This document shows positions 31,705 through 40,167 of a stretch of 40,167 bases of DNA, piece after piece. The DNA comes from Streptomyces sp. PT12 (GTDB taxonomy: Bacteria; Actinomycetota; Actinomycetes; Streptomycetales; Streptomycetaceae). The DNA is taken from NCBI RefSeq assembly GCF_003311645.1, contig NZ_QEST01000039.1, forward strand, positions 1 to 40,167, in the 5' to 3' direction. Each line of letters opens with the position of its first letter. The stretch's first letter is position 1. The notes under the pieces are model-generated. The model was given only the letters and a program-made list of their open reading frames with translations, did not search any database and was not told where the DNA came from. Position numbers and translations under genes: made by a program.

Positions 31705-34053
31705 TCAGACGCCCGTCGGACGGGTCTCGGCCACGGGCTCCACCGGCTGGTCGGGGTCGTCCTCGACGGCGATGCCGCGCCGCTTGGACACATAGACCGC
31801 GCCGACGATGACCACAAGGGCGACCACCGCGATCAGCGCGCGGAGCGGGGCGCTGGCGTCGTCGCCGTAGCTGAGGGTGATGACGGCGGGGGCGATGAGC
31901 AGCGCCACCAGGTTCATGACCTTCAGCAGGGGGTTGATCGCCGGGCCCGCGGTGTCCTTGAACGGGTCGCCCACCGTGTCGCCGATCACCGTGGCCGCGT
32001 GGGCCTCGCTGCCCTTGCCACCGTGGTGGCCGTCCTCGACGAGCTTCTTGGCGTTGTCCCACGCGCCGCCCGCGTTGGCGAGGAAGACGGCCATGAGGAT
32101 GCCCGTGCCGATGGCCCCCGCGAGGAACGACCCGAGCGCGCCGATCCCCAGGCTGAAGCCCACCGCGATGGGCGACATCACGGCGAGCAGGCCCGGCGTG
32201 GTCAGCTCGCGCAGCGAGTCCTTGGTGCAGATGTCGACGACCTTGCCGTACTCCGGCTTCTCGCTGTAGTCCATGATCCCCGGGTGCTCGCGGAACTGCC
32301 GCCGCACCTCGTACACCACCGAACCCGCCGAGCGGGAGACCGCGTTGACCGCGAGGCCCGAGAAGAGGAACACGACGGCCGCGCCGATGATCAGGCCGAC
32401 CAGGTTGTTCGGCTGGGAGATGTCGAGGCTGAGCCCGGTCTCGCCGAGCACGTCGGCCGCGCTCAGCTCCACGTCGGCGATCGCCTCGGCGATGGCGTCG
32501 CGGTAGGAGCCGAACAGCGCCGCGGCCGCGAGCACCGCCGTCGCGATGGCGATGCCCTTGGTGACGGCCTTGGTGGTGTTGCCGACGGCGTCGAGGTCGG
32601 TGAGGACGCGCGCGCCCTCGCCCTCGACGTCGCCCGACATCTCGGCGATGCCCTGCGCGTTGTCGGCGACCGGGCCGAACGTGTCCATCGCGACGATGAC
32701 GCCGACCGTGGTGAGCAGCCCCGTACCGGCCAGGGCGATCGCGAACAGCGCCAGCATGATCGTGCTGCCCGCCAGCATGAACGCCGCGTACACGCTGAGC
32801 CCGACGAGCAGCGCCGTGTAGACCGCCGACTCGAGGCCGAGCGAGAACCCCGAGAGGACCACGGTGGCGGGCCCGGTCCGCGACGTCTTGCCGATGTCCC
32901 TGACGGGGCGGCGGCTCGGCTCGGTGAAGTACCCGGTGAGCTGCTGGATCAACGCGGCGAGAACGATGCCGATCGCGACGGCGGCGAGCGCGAACAGCCG
33001 CGGGTCGGCGTCGTGTCCGGCGATCTCCGAGTCCGTGATGCCCTCGAGCTCGGCGAAGGTGCCGGGCAGGTACGCGTAGGCGGCGATCGCCACCAGGACG
33101 AGTGAGATCCCCGCGGAGATGAAGAAGCCGCGATTGATCGCGGTCATGCTGGAGCGGTCGGAGGGGCGCGGCGAGACCAGGAAGATCCCCGCCATCGCGG
33201 TCAGCACGCCGATGGCAGGGACCAGCAGCGGGAACGCCAACCCTGCGTCGCCGAACGCCACCGTGCCCAGGATGAGCGCGGCGACCAGGGTGACCGCGTA
33301 GGACTCGAACAGGTCGGCGGCCATCCCGGCGCAGTCGCCCACGTTGTCGCCGACGTTGTCCGCGATGGTGGCGGCGTTGCGCGGGTCGTCCTCGGGGATG
33401 CCCTGCTCGACCTTGCCGACAAGGTCGGCGCCGACGTCCGCCGCCTTGGTGAAGATGCCGCCACCGACCCTCATGAACATCGCGATCAGCGCGGCGCCGA
33501 GGCCGAATCCCTCGAGCACCTTCGGGGCGTCGGCCGCGTACACCAGGACGACGCACGCCGCGCCGAGCAGGCCGAGGCCCACCGTGCACATGCCGACCAC
33601 GCCACCGGTGCGGAACGCGATGCGCATCGCCACGTCGCGACCGCCGTCCCGCGCCGCCGCGGCGACGCGGACATTGCTCCGCACCGCGAGCCACATTCCG
33701 AGGTAACCGGTGGCCGCGGAAAACGCCGCGCCCACGACGAAGAACAACGAACGCCCGATCCGCTGACCCCAGTCATCGGCCGGGAGGAGCAGCAGCAGAA
33801 AGACGACCGCGACGGCGAACACGCTCAGCGTGCGCAACTGCCGCGTGAGATATGCATTCGCGCCCTCCTGAACGGCGGCGGCGATCCGCTTCATGTTGTC
33901 GGTGCCCTCACCGGCGGCGAGAACCTGTCTCACGAGGACGACGGCGAGCGCCAGGGCGGCGGCGGCGATCACCGCGATCACCAGGATGAGGCCGCGGTTC
34001 CCGCCCGTGAGCTCGGCGGCCTCGGCTGCCTGTGTGACATAGGGATGTGCCAT
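31705..34053 (-). CDS. hppA: Proton-translocating membrane pyrophosphatase
   Basis: This 782-residue integral membrane enzyme hydrolyses pyrophosphate and pumps protons. It has about 16 membrane helices and the family core GGGIFTKAADVGADLVGK with GIPEDDPRNAATIADNVGDNVGDCAGM. The GNTTKAVTKG segment carries lysine where K+-dependent enzymes have alanine, so it should be the K+-independent H+ type. ATG 34053 (MAHPYVTQ) has AAGGAGGA just upstream; the longer frame to 34194 covers the leader. It stands between the lipoprotein gene and the anti-sigma/bldG pair on the same strand. Confidence 0.95.
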   Translation of the reverse strand: MAHPYVTQAAEAAELTGGNRGLILVIAVIAAAALALAVVLVRQVLAAGEGTDNMKRIAAAVQEGANAYLTRQLRTLSVFAVAVVFLLLLLPADDWGQRIGRSLFFVVGAAFSAATGYLGMWLAVRSNVRVAAAARDGGRDVAMRIAFRTGGVVGMCTVGLGLLGAACVVLVYAADAPKVLEGFGLGAALIAMFMRVGGGIFTKAADVGADLVGKVEQGIPEDDPRNAATIADNVGDNVGDCAGMAADLFESYAVTLVAALILGTVAFGDAGLAFPLLVPAIGVLTAMAGIFLVSPRPSDRSSMTAINRGFFISAGISLVLVAIAAYAYLPGTFAELEGITDSEIAGHDADPRLFALAAVAIGIVLAALIQQLTGYFTEPSRRPVRDIGKTSRTGPATVVLSGFSLGLESAVYTALLVGLSVYAAFMLAGSTIMLALFAIALAGTGLLTTVGVIVAMDTFGPVADNAQGIAEMSGDVEGEGARVLTDLDAVGNTTKAVTKGIAIATAVLAAAALFGSYRDAIAEAIADVELSAADVLGETGLSLDISQPNNLVGLIIGAAVVFLFSGLAVNAVSRSAGSVVYEVRRQFREHPGIMDYSEKPEYGKVVDICTKDSLRELTTPGLLAVMSPIAVGFSLGIGALGSFLAGAIGTGILMAVFLANAGGAWDNAKKLVEDGHHGGKGSEAHAATVIGDTVGDPFKDTAGPAINPLLKVMNLVALLIAPAVITLSYGDDASAPLRALIAVVALVVIVGAVYVSKRRGIAVEDDPDQPVEPVAETRPTGV

Positions 34054-34102
34054 TCGTCCTCCTTGACGCACCGGCTGGTCCAAATCAGACAGACGTGGCC
34101 GG

Positions 34103-34108
34103 AGTGTA
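34103..34108 (-). promoter_or_regulatory. Possible hppA -10 element
   Basis: TACACT on the minus strand at 34103-34108 lies 50 bp upstream of the hppA start. A matching -35 is weak (TGTTTC with a 17-bp spacer). Just upstream are several CCGGGGAAT-type motifs that could be regulator sites. Confidence 0.3.
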
Positions 34109-34166
34109 GAGAGAGGCGTGGCATCGAAACAGAGGCCGGGAATGATATTTCGCCGGAGAACAGTGA

Positions 34167-34206
34167 ATTCCCCGGAACAGGGATGATCTTCCATCGGCCG
34201 GGGAAT
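34167..34206. promoter_or_regulatory. Inverted repeat upstream of hppA
   Basis: ATTCCCCGG (34167-34175) and CCGGGGAAT (34198-34206) form a perfect 9-bp inverted repeat with a 22-bp spacer. A related CCGGGAAT lies at 34136-34143. Two ATTGATCAAG repeats (34229-34238 and 34258-34267, 29 bp apart) follow further upstream. The cluster is intergenic, between the anti-sigma stop and hppA, and looks like a regulatory region. Confidence 0.45.
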
Positions 34207-34302
34207 GGGACCAGAATGCCCACCCGTAATTGATCAAGAGAAGCCGAGCGGTGGGTTATTGATCAAGGCGCTGCCGATCAGGGAGTCGGGCCGGAAAGCC
34301 GA

Positions 34303-34722
34303 TCAGGAAACGGACGCCGTCGGCGTCGGCCAGCTCATCCTGATCTTGCCGCCGTGGGAGTCGGAGATCACCTCGACGTCGTCGACGAGGCCGCTGATCA
34401 CGGCGAGCCCGAGCTCGTCGGTCTCCTCGGCCGCCTCGGACGCCGTCTGGTCCCGCGGGGCGGGCACCACGCTGGGGGCGTCGTCGCCCACCTCGATGGA
34501 GAACGTCTTCTCCCCCTCGGTCAGCACCACGCGCACCGGCGTGGTGAGCCCGTGCACGGCGTGAAGGCCGACGGCGCGGCTGCACGCCTCGCCGACGGCG
34601 AGCCTCAGCTCATCGAGCACCGACTCCTCGACGCCCGCGCGCCGGGCGACGGCGGCGGCCACCAACCGGGCGGTGCGGACATGCTCCGGGGAGGCGCTGA
34701 AGCGAAGTTCGACGGTGGCCAT
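34303..34722 (-). CDS. Anti-sigma protein, RsbW-like ATPase fold (SCO3548-like)
   Basis: This 139-residue protein has the HATPase_c fold of RsbW/SpoIIAB anti-sigma kinases: LDELRLAVGEAC (N-box region), DDAPSV near the Mg/ATP loop and ELGLAVISGLVDDVEV (G-box). In S. coelicolor the protein at this position, SCO3548, interacts with BldG. The N-box reads EACSRAV, so the asparagine that usually coordinates magnesium (EAxxNA) is replaced by arginine; ATP handling may be altered. ATG 34722 follows GAGGGGG by about 6 nt. It lies 131 bp downstream of bldG, with which it is co-transcribed in relatives. Confidence 0.87.
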   Translation of the reverse strand: MATVELRFSASPEHVRTARLVAAAVARRAGVEESVLDELRLAVGEACSRAVGLHAVHGLTTPVRVVLTEGEKTFSIEVGDDAPSVVPAPRDQTASEAAEETDELGLAVISGLVDDVEVISDSHGGKIRMSWPTPTASVS

Positions 34723-34853
34723 GACGATCCCCCTCGATCGTGCGGAAACGCCGCCCCGGCCGTGGTGCCGATGTCCCGGCACCACGGAAAGGCGGTACGG
34801 CCGCGGTGAAGATGTGACGTCCGCTCGCGATCGGTCGTCGAGCGTGACGGGTC

Positions 34854-35195
34854 TCAGTCGTTGGCCGCGATGGCCTCGTCCACGGACTCATGGATCGGGA
34901 AGACCTTGGTCAGCCCGGTGATCCGGAAGATCTTGAGGATGCGCTCCTGGTTGCACACCAGGCGCAGCGAGCCCTCCTGGGCCCGCACCCGCTTCAGGCC
35001 GCCGACCAGCACACCCAGCCCGGTCGAGTCCAGGAAGTCGACGCGCTCCATGTCCACCACGAGGTGGTGGTTGCCGTCGTTCACCAACTCGACCAGCTGT
35101 TCGCGCAGCTTGGGCGCGGTGTATACGTCAATCTCGCCGCCTACCTCAACGACCGTGCGGTCGCCAACGGTTCGGGTCGACAGGGACAGGTCCAC
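34854..35195 (-). CDS. bldG: Anti-sigma factor antagonist BldG
   Basis: This 113-residue STAS-domain protein is BldG, needed for aerial growth and antibiotic production in Streptomyces. The phosphorylation site is S57 in [11 protein letters not shown]. Unphosphorylated antagonist binds anti-sigma factors and releases sigma factors; kinase partners reverse this. The GTG start has GGAGG 5 nt upstream. The next gene on the strand is its likely partner (SCO3548-like). The sequence shows no unusual feature. Confidence 0.96.
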   Translation of the reverse strand: MDLSLSTRTVGDRTVVEVGGEIDVYTAPKLREQLVELVNDGNHHLVVDMERVDFLDSTGLGVLVGGLKRVRAQEGSLRLVCNQERILKIFRITGLTKVFPIHESVDEAIAAND

Positions 35196-35325
35196 GGATC
35201 CTCCAGCACCTTGCTAACGAGCGGTCGCCCCCCATGGATCGGCAGCCGCCAGGGCATTCAACCACTTACCGACTGCCCATTACGACGTCTTACAGCCATT
35301 GTCCGTCGGACCAGTGACAGACTCG

Positions 35326-37704
35326 ATGCCGATGTCCGACGACCACGCCCCGCCCGAGCCGGGCGACACCGACGCCCCACGCCCGTCTCCACGGGCGGTG
35401 CTCGGGCGTCTGCGCGGGCTGCCGGGGCGAGACGAACGCCTCACCCACATGGAGCAGCTGCCCGCGCGCCCCGGTCGCCATGCGCCGTGGCCCGAAGGGA
35501 TACGTCCCGAGGTGGTCGACGCGGTGACGTCGGCCGGAATCGACCGCCCGTGGACGCACCAGGCCCTGGCGGTGGAGGCGGCGCTGCGCGGCGAGTCGGT
35601 GGTCGTCTCCACGGGCACGGCATCGGGCAAGTCCCTGGCGTACCAGGTGCCCGTGCTCAGCGCCCTCCTCGACGGCCACGCCGCGCCGAACCGCCGCGGC
35701 GCCACCGCGCTCTACCTCTCGCCCACCAAGGCCCTGGCCGCCGACCAGCTGCGCGCGCTACGCCGTCTGGCCGCCCCGCTCGGGCCCGCGGTCCGCGCCT
35801 CGGGGTACGACGGGGACACCGGGCAGGAGGAGCGCGCCTGGGCCAGGGAGCACGCCAACCTCCTGCTGACCAACCCCGACATGCTCCACCGCGCCCTCCT
35901 CCCCGGGCACCGCCGCTGGTCCTCCTTCCTGCGCGCGCTGCGGTACGTGGTCATCGACGAGTGCCATGTGTACCGGGGCGTCTTCGGCTCGCATGTCGCC
36001 CAGGTGCTGCGCCGCCTCCGGCGTGTCTGCGCCTTCTACGGGGCCAGGCCGGTCTTCCTCCTCGCCTCCGCCACCACGGCGGAGCCCGGCGCCGCGGCCC
36101 AACGGCTCACCGGGCTGCCGGTCACCGAGGTCACCGACGACGCCTCGCCCCGGGGCGAGCTGGTCTTCGCCCTGTGGGAGCCGCCGCTGACCGAGGCCCG
36201 TGGCGAACGGGGCGCCCCGGTCCGCCGCACCGCCACAGCGGAGACCGCGGAGCTGCTCACGGACCTCGCCCTCCAGCGGGTGCGCACGGTCGCCTTCGTG
36301 CGCTCCCGGCGCGGCGCCGAGCTGATCGCGTTGATCGCCCAGGAGCGGCTGGCCGACGTCGACGCGTCGCTCGCCCGGCGGGTCGCCGCCTATCGGGGCG
36401 GCTATCTCCCCGAGGAGCGGCGGGCGTTGGAACGCGCCCTGCACGGCGGCGACCTGCTCGGCCTGGCCGCCACCAACGCGCTTGAGCTCGGCGTGGACGT
36501 CGCGGGCCTCGACGCGGTGCTGCTGGCCGGATATCCGGGCACCAGGGCGTCGCTGTGGCAGCAGGCGGGCCGCGCCGGGCGGCAGCGACAGGGCGCGCTC
36601 GCCGTGCTGGTCGCCCGCGACGACCCGTTGGATACCTATCTCGTCCACCACCCCGAGGCGTTGTTCCGGCGGCCGGTGGAAAGCACCGTGCTCGACCCGG
36701 GGAACCCCTATGTCCTCGCCCCGCACCTGTGCGCCGCCGCCGCCGAACTCCCGCTCACCGAGGCCGACTTCACCGGCAGCACCGCGCTGTTCGACACCGC
36801 GGCGGCCGAGCTGCTGCCCAAGCTGGCGGCGCGGGCGCTGCTGCGTCGCCGGGGCGACACCTGGTACTGGACGAGGCGCGAGCGCCCCGCCGAGCTGACC
36901 GGCATCAGGGGCGAGGGCGGCGAGCCGGTCCGCGTGGTCGAGGACGGCACGGGCCGCTTGCTCGGCACGGTGGACGAGGCGGCCTCGCACAGCACCGTGC
37001 ACGAGGGCGCGGTCCACCTCCACCAGGGACACAGCTATGTCGTGCGGGAGCTCGACCTGGACAACGGGGTCGCGCTGGTCGAGCGCGCGAGCCCGCCCTG
37101 GACCACCTCCGCCCGTGAGGTGACCGACCTGTCGGTCCTGGAGACCGACACCACGGTGCCGTGGGGCGATGCCCGGCTGAGCTTCGGATCGGTCGAGGTC
37201 ACGCACCATGTCGTCTCCTTTCTGCGGCGCCGGCTGCTGACCGGCGAGGTGCTGGGCGAGACCAAGCTGGATCTGCCGCCCCGGACGCTGCGCACCCGGG
37301 CGGTGTGGTGGACGATGACGGAGGACCAGGTCGATACCACCGGGGTGGACCGGGAGATCCTTCCCGGCGCGCTGCACGCGGCGGAGCACGCGTCGATCGG
37401 GATGCTGCCGCTGTTCGCCACGTGCGACCGCTGGGACATCGGCGGCGTCTCCACCGCCCTGCACCCGGACACCCTGCTGCCGACGGTGTTCGTCCACGAC
37501 GGGCACCCCGGCGGGGCGGGCTTCGCCGAGCGGGCGTTCCACACCGCGCGCCGCTGGCTGACCGCCACCCGCGACGCGATCGCGGCCTGCGAGTGCGCCA
37601 CCGGCTGCCCGTCGTGCATCCAGTCGCCCAAGTGCGGCAACGGCAACGACCCGCTGCACAAGGCGGGCGCGCTCCGGCTCCTCACCGAGCTGCTGCGCCA
37701 CTGA
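35326..37704 (+). CDS. DEAD/DEAH-box helicase, MrfA/YprA-like
   Basis: This 792-residue superfamily 2 helicase has Walker A STGTASGKS (K102), DECH (D211 onwards), SATT, an ELGVDVAGLD stretch, and QQAGRAGRQ as motif VI. After the two RecA domains there is a DUF1998-type C-terminal domain with a four-cysteine cluster (CECATGCPSCIQSPKC), the hallmark of MrfA/YprA-type repair helicases that act on mitomycin-type lesions in Bacillus with an MrfB exonuclease. No mrfB-like gene is adjacent. The start is uncertain: ATG 35326 is chosen, with TTG 35299, GTG 35314 and ATG 35332 as options and no good ribosome site. It is divergent from bldG; its 3' end overlaps the convergent tad cluster by 23 bp. Confidence 0.88.
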   Translation: MPMSDDHAPPEPGDTDAPRPSPRAVLGRLRGLPGRDERLTHMEQLPARPGRHAPWPEGIRPEVVDAVTSAGIDRPWTHQALAVEAALRGESVVVSTGTASGKSLAYQVPVLSALLDGHAAPNRRGATALYLSPTKALAADQLRALRRLAAPLGPAVRASGYDGDTGQEERAWAREHANLLLTNPDMLHRALLPGHRRWSSFLRALRYVVIDECHVYRGVFGSHVAQVLRRLRRVCAFYGARPVFLLASATTAEPGAAAQRLTGLPVTEVTDDASPRGELVFALWEPPLTEARGERGAPVRRTATAETAELLTDLALQRVRTVAFVRSRRGAELIALIAQERLADVDASLARRVAAYRGGYLPEERRALERALHGGDLLGLAATNALELGVDVAGLDAVLLAGYPGTRASLWQQAGRAGRQRQGALAVLVARDDPLDTYLVHHPEALFRRPVESTVLDPGNPYVLAPHLCAAAAELPLTEADFTGSTALFDTAAAELLPKLAARALLRRRGDTWYWTRRERPAELTGIRGEGGEPVRVVEDGTGRLLGTVDEAASHSTVHEGAVHLHQGHSYVVRELDLDNGVALVERASPPWTTSAREVTDLSVLETDTTVPWGDARLSFGSVEVTHHVVSFLRRRLLTGEVLGETKLDLPPRTLRTRAVWWTMTEDQVDTTGVDREILPGALHAAEHASIGMLPLFATCDRWDIGGVSTALHPDTLLPTVFVHDGHPGGAGFAERAFHTARRWLTATRDAIAACECATGCPSCIQSPKCGNGNDPLHKAGALRLLTELLRH

Positions 37705-38065
37705 TCGGCGCGTCGGCCGGCCCCGCCCTGGCCCTGACCCGCACCGCGTAGGGACCGGCCCTGGCCTCCGCGGTGAGATCGGCGATCTCGCCTCCGATGT
37801 GGCAGCGCACCACCCTGGCGTGCTGCGCGGCGGCGACCCGTTCGGCCGTCGCGCACGCGGCCTCCCGGCCGTCGAGCGCGACATCGGCCGCGGCGAGCGC
37901 CGCAAGGTCGGCCGCGGCGGCCGCCCGCTGCCGCGCCCCCGACACCTGTCCGAGGGCCAGCACCGCGGCGAACAGCAGGCACAGCAGCGTCGCGCACAGC
38001 ACCGCCCAGACCGTGGCCGAGCCGCGGTCGGCCGCGTGGCGGGCCGGGTCAGCTCCCCTCCGCAT
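37682..38065 (-). CDS. Rv3654c/TadE-like secreted or membrane protein
   Basis: This 127-residue protein starts with a short charged segment, DRGSATVWAVLCATLLCLLFAAVLAL as a single membrane/pilin-like helix, and an Ala-rich stretch (QRAAAAADLAALAAA) typical of the Rv3654c family of TadE/TadG-like proteins found at the end of actinobacterial tad clusters. It may be a minor pseudopilin. ATG 38065 has GGGAGG 9 nt upstream and overlaps the preceding gene by 17 bp. It is the last gene of the cluster. Confidence 0.75.
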   Translation of the reverse strand: MRRGADPARHAADRGSATVWAVLCATLLCLLFAAVLALGQVSGARQRAAAAADLAALAAADVALDGREAACATAERVAAAQHARVVRCHIGGEIADLTAEARAGPYAVRVRARAGPADAPISGAAAR

Positions 38066-38447
38066 GGGCCACCGCCTCCCCGTCGACGCGCATCCCGAGC
38101 GGCCCAGGGCCCGGGGCACCGGCCGCCACGGTCACCCGGAACAGCGGGCCCTCCCGCTCGACCACGACCTCCGCACCCTCGGGGGCCGCGGCGCTCGCCA
38201 CGCTCCTGACCTGCGCCTCCGACTCGCCTCGTGCCGCCGCCCTGGCCCCGGTCCTGGCGGCGTCGCCGCAGCGGGTCTGGACCGCGACGGCGCCGAGCCC
38301 CCACAGAAGCATCCCGAGCAGCGCGACGAGGGCGGGAATGACGATCGCGGCCTCGGCGGTGACATAGCCGCCGTCGGCACGGCCCCGGACCGGGGCCGGA
38401 TCACGGCCGGATGCGCAACGCCTCCTCCACCGCTCCTTGCAGGGCAT
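38049..38447 (-). CDS. TadE-family pilus assembly protein
   Basis: This 132-residue protein has the TadE-like start DGGYVTAEAAIVIPALVALLGMLLWGL, a prepilin-like E in the hydrophobic segment, then a soluble domain. TadE-like proteins are minor pseudopilins of Flp/Tad systems. The only in-frame start is ATG 38447, which follows AGGGGGTGA and overlaps the DUF4244 gene by 47 bp, so translation is probably coupled. Confidence 0.75.
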   Translation of the reverse strand: MPCKERWRRRCASGRDPAPVRGRADGGYVTAEAAIVIPALVALLGMLLWGLGAVAVQTRCGDAARTGARAAARGESEAQVRSVASAAAPEGAEVVVEREGPLFRVTVAAGAPGPGPLGMRVDGEAVAHAEGS

Positions 38448-38646
38448 CGCTCACCCCCTGGGAGGTGACGACGCCGTAGAGCACGGTGGCCAGGGTCACC
38501 ACGGCGAGCAGGCCGACGGCGTACTCGGCGGTGCTCATCCCGTCGTCGCGCCGCCATCGGGCGGGAAGCCGAGGCAGCCCTTGGCCGAGGCAGCCGAGAG
38601 AGCCGAACGAGCCGAGGCGGCCGAGCGGTCGTGCGATGGTCCTCAT
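38401..38646 (-). CDS. DUF4244 / Flp-pilin-like protein
   Basis: This 81-residue protein has an Arg/Gly-rich leader and the segment DDGMSTAEYAVGLLAVVTLATVLYGVV, which resembles the prepilin cleavage/hydrophobic region of Flp pilins (G-M-S-T-A-E-Y). It is the probable major or structural pilin of the cluster. ATG 38646 has GGAG 9 nt upstream. The leader is longer than in classic Flp pilins. Confidence 0.78.
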   Translation of the reverse strand: MRTIARPLGRLGSFGSLGCLGQGLPRLPARWRRDDGMSTAEYAVGLLAVVTLATVLYGVVTSQGVSDALQGAVEEALRIRP

Positions 38647-38683
38647 GAGAGATCTCCTTGTCGAGGGTCGAGGGTCGAGGTGG

Positions 38684-39298
38684 TCACAGCAGCTCCTCGG
38701 CGAGCCCGATGACGACGGGCGCCACGCCGATCAGCAGGAAGGCGGGCAGGAAGCAGAGCCCGAGCGGCCCGGTGACATGGATCGCCGCGCGTCTGGCCCG
38801 GGTCTGGGCCGCCCTGCGCCAACGGGCCCGCGTCTCGGCGGCCTCGGCCGCCACCGCGGCGGCCGTGGGCACGCCGCTGGCCCCGGCCAGCTCCAGGCGG
38901 CGGGCCAGCCCTCCGGCGCCGGGGAGCACACCGAACCTGCCCCACACCACGGCCGGATCGCCGCCGAGGCGCAGCTCGCTCGCGGCCCACCGCAGCCGCT
39001 CGCCCACCGAGCCGCCGAGCGAGAACCCCACCGCCTCCGCCGCCGCGCCGGGCGTCGCGCCCGCCGCGAGACAGGCGGCGAGCAGCTCGGTGGCCAACGG
39101 CAGGCCAGGGTCCTCGGCCACCCGCCCCCGACTACGCACCCGGGCCAGCAGGGCCCGGACCCCGGAGAGCCGCTCGGCAGGCCGGTGAGCGGACGGTCCG
39201 GTGCCCGGCTCCGTGGACGCCCCGCGTCGGCGTCGGCGCAGGGCCAGCACCACCAGGGCCGTCACGGCGGCCAGCGCCGCGAGCGCCGATGCCGTCAT
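38684..39298 (-). CDS. TadC-like type II secretion system F domain protein
   Basis: This 204-residue protein is a short membrane platform protein of the T2SSF/TadC type, with an N-terminal membrane helix (LAALAAVTALVVLAL), a helical cytoplasmic domain (LAACLAAGATPGAAAEAVG, ASGVPTAAAVAAEA) and a C-terminal hydrophobic pair (LCFLPAFLLIGVAPVVIGL). It would anchor pilus assembly in the membrane with TadB. ATG 39298 overlaps the TadB stop (ATGA). Confidence 0.82.
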   Translation of the reverse strand: MTASALAALAAVTALVVLALRRRRRGASTEPGTGPSAHRPAERLSGVRALLARVRSRGRVAEDPGLPLATELLAACLAAGATPGAAAEAVGFSLGGSVGERLRWAASELRLGGDPAVVWGRFGVLPGAGGLARRLELAGASGVPTAAAVAAEAAETRARWRRAAQTRARRAAIHVTGPLGLCFLPAFLLIGVAPVVIGLAEELL

Positions 39299-40164
39299 GG
39301 CCCGCTCCGCTCCGCGGCGCGGGTGATGGCCCGCACCCAGGCCACCCCCGCCCACTCCAGGACGGCGCCGAGGGCCAGGCAGCAGAGTCCCGCCTGGGTG
39401 CCGAGCAGCACGCGCAGCGGGGACACGCCCATGGCCGCGCCGAGGGCGAGTCCGAACACCGGCAGAGCACCCAGCAGCAGCGCCGTCGACCGCGGCCCGG
39501 CCAACTGGGCCCGCAGCTCCTCCTGTTGGTCCCGCTCGGCGCGCAACGCGCCCGCGACCCGCTCCAGGCCCGCCGCCAGCGACGCGCCGCCGTCGACCGC
39601 CACCGACCAGCAGGCGGCCACCCCCCGCAGGCCCTCGGCGCCGGGCTGGCGGCCCGCCGCGCGCAGGGCAGCGGGCACGTCCCCGCCGTACCGGGCGGCG
39701 GCCACGGCTCCGCCGCCCGGCACGCCGAGCCCGGCCGTGCCCACGGCGGTCATCGCCTGGGCCGGAGGCCTCCCGGCCCGCACCTCCCCGGCCAGCGCGG
39801 TGCAGAACGTGATGACCTCGTCCCGGCGCTCGTCCGCGGTCTGTTGCGCCTTGCGGTCCCGCCACCGGCGCACCGCCAGCGGCGCCAGCAGCCCCGAGGC
39901 GAGCAACGGCAGCGGCGATCCGCCCCACGCCGAGGCCAGCAGCCCCGCGGCCAGGCAGCTCAGCACCACCCGCGCCTCGGCGGCGTCCAGCCTCCGGGGC
40001 ACTAGGCGCTTGAGCGGCAACGAGGGCCGAGAGGGCTGCCAGGCGCCGCCGCCCGCCGCCAGCAGGCGCGGCCCTCGGCGTGGCGACCCGCCGATGAGCA
40101 GCCACGCCCCGGTGTCTGTAAGCACTTCTGTGGGCTCCACCGTGGCAACGTGAAGTGGCCCCAC
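39295..40164 (-). CDS. TadB-like type II secretion system F domain protein (5' end near window edge)
   Basis: This 289-residue frame encodes a TadB-type platform protein with membrane helices near residues 65-95 (VLSCLAAGLLASAWGGS), a T2SSF helical domain (FCTALAGEVRAGRPPAQAM, VDGGASLAAGLERVAGAL) and two C-terminal helices (LLLGALPVFGLALGAAMG). The GTG at 40164 is very close to the window end, so the true start may lie beyond; an internal GTG near residue 14 is another option. The TadA ATPase gene usually upstream would be outside the window. Confidence 0.8.
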   Translation of the reverse strand: MGPLHVATVEPTEVLTDTGAWLLIGGSPRRGPRLLAAGGGAWQPSRPSLPLKRLVPRRLDAAEARVVLSCLAAGLLASAWGGSPLPLLASGLLAPLAVRRWRDRKAQQTADERRDEVITFCTALAGEVRAGRPPAQAMTAVGTAGLGVPGGGAVAAARYGGDVPAALRAAGRQPGAEGLRGVAACWSVAVDGGASLAAGLERVAGALRAERDQQEELRAQLAGPRSTALLLGALPVFGLALGAAMGVSPLRVLLGTQAGLCCLALGAVLEWAGVAWVRAITRAAERSGP

Positions 40165-40167
40165 TGG

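Overview
The window reads as a Streptomyces-type actinomycete chromosome. GC content is very high, codon third positions are G/C-rich, GTG and TTG starts are common, and the right half carries a gene order familiar from Streptomyces cores: holB, tmk fused to a membrane domain, topA, hppA, an anti-sigma gene, bldG, an MrfA-type helicase and a tad-like cluster.

Left part (56-18836): a genomic island inserted in a tRNA-Thr(CGU) gene. The intact tRNA (18791-18864, minus) sits at the right edge. A 51-bp exact copy of its 3' half lies at 56-106, so the two copies look like attR and attL. I find no integrase, excisionase or replication gene inside, so the island appears immobile or dependent on help in trans. 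The island has two blocks.

Block A (430-9586, all plus strand, mostly overlapping stop/start codons) encodes an XRE-TPR regulator, an HFCD-type flavoprotein, a kinase-fold phosphotransferase, an archaeal-type methionine adenosyltransferase, a second kinase-fold phosphotransferase, a histidine phosphatase, a full-length extra seryl-tRNA synthetase, a GT4 glycosyltransferase and a protein that looks like a shortened, degenerate AlaRS catalytic core. I recognise no characterised pathway with this set. It is the best candidate for an undescribed system, either a specialised-metabolite pathway using activated amino acids or a defence/stress module. Two TGACG-N5-CGTCA inverted repeats, one at the regulator promoter and one in the gap before the first kinase, suggest a shared operator. 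Two TTA codons suggest bldA control.

Block B (9660-18332) is a DNA-defence segment: a membrane-anchored Mrr-like nuclease, a DUF262/DUF1524 (GmrSD-like) protein, RadC, and a complete type I restriction-modification system (hsdR-hsdM-hsdS, minus strand).

Right part (18904-40167): core genes. On the minus strand are a small zinc-binding anti-sigma-like protein, a secreted alpha/beta hydrolase, DNA polymerase III delta', an MFS-like/thymidylate kinase/coiled-coil fusion, topoisomerase I, a class I methyltransferase, a lipoprotein, proton pyrophosphatase, a SCO3548-like anti-sigma protein and BldG. On the plus strand are a small secreted protein and an MrfA/YprA-like helicase. The window ends in a minus-strand tad-type cluster (TadB, TadC, DUF4244 pilin-like, TadE-like, Rv3654c-like), of which the upstream ATPase gene would lie beyond the right edge.
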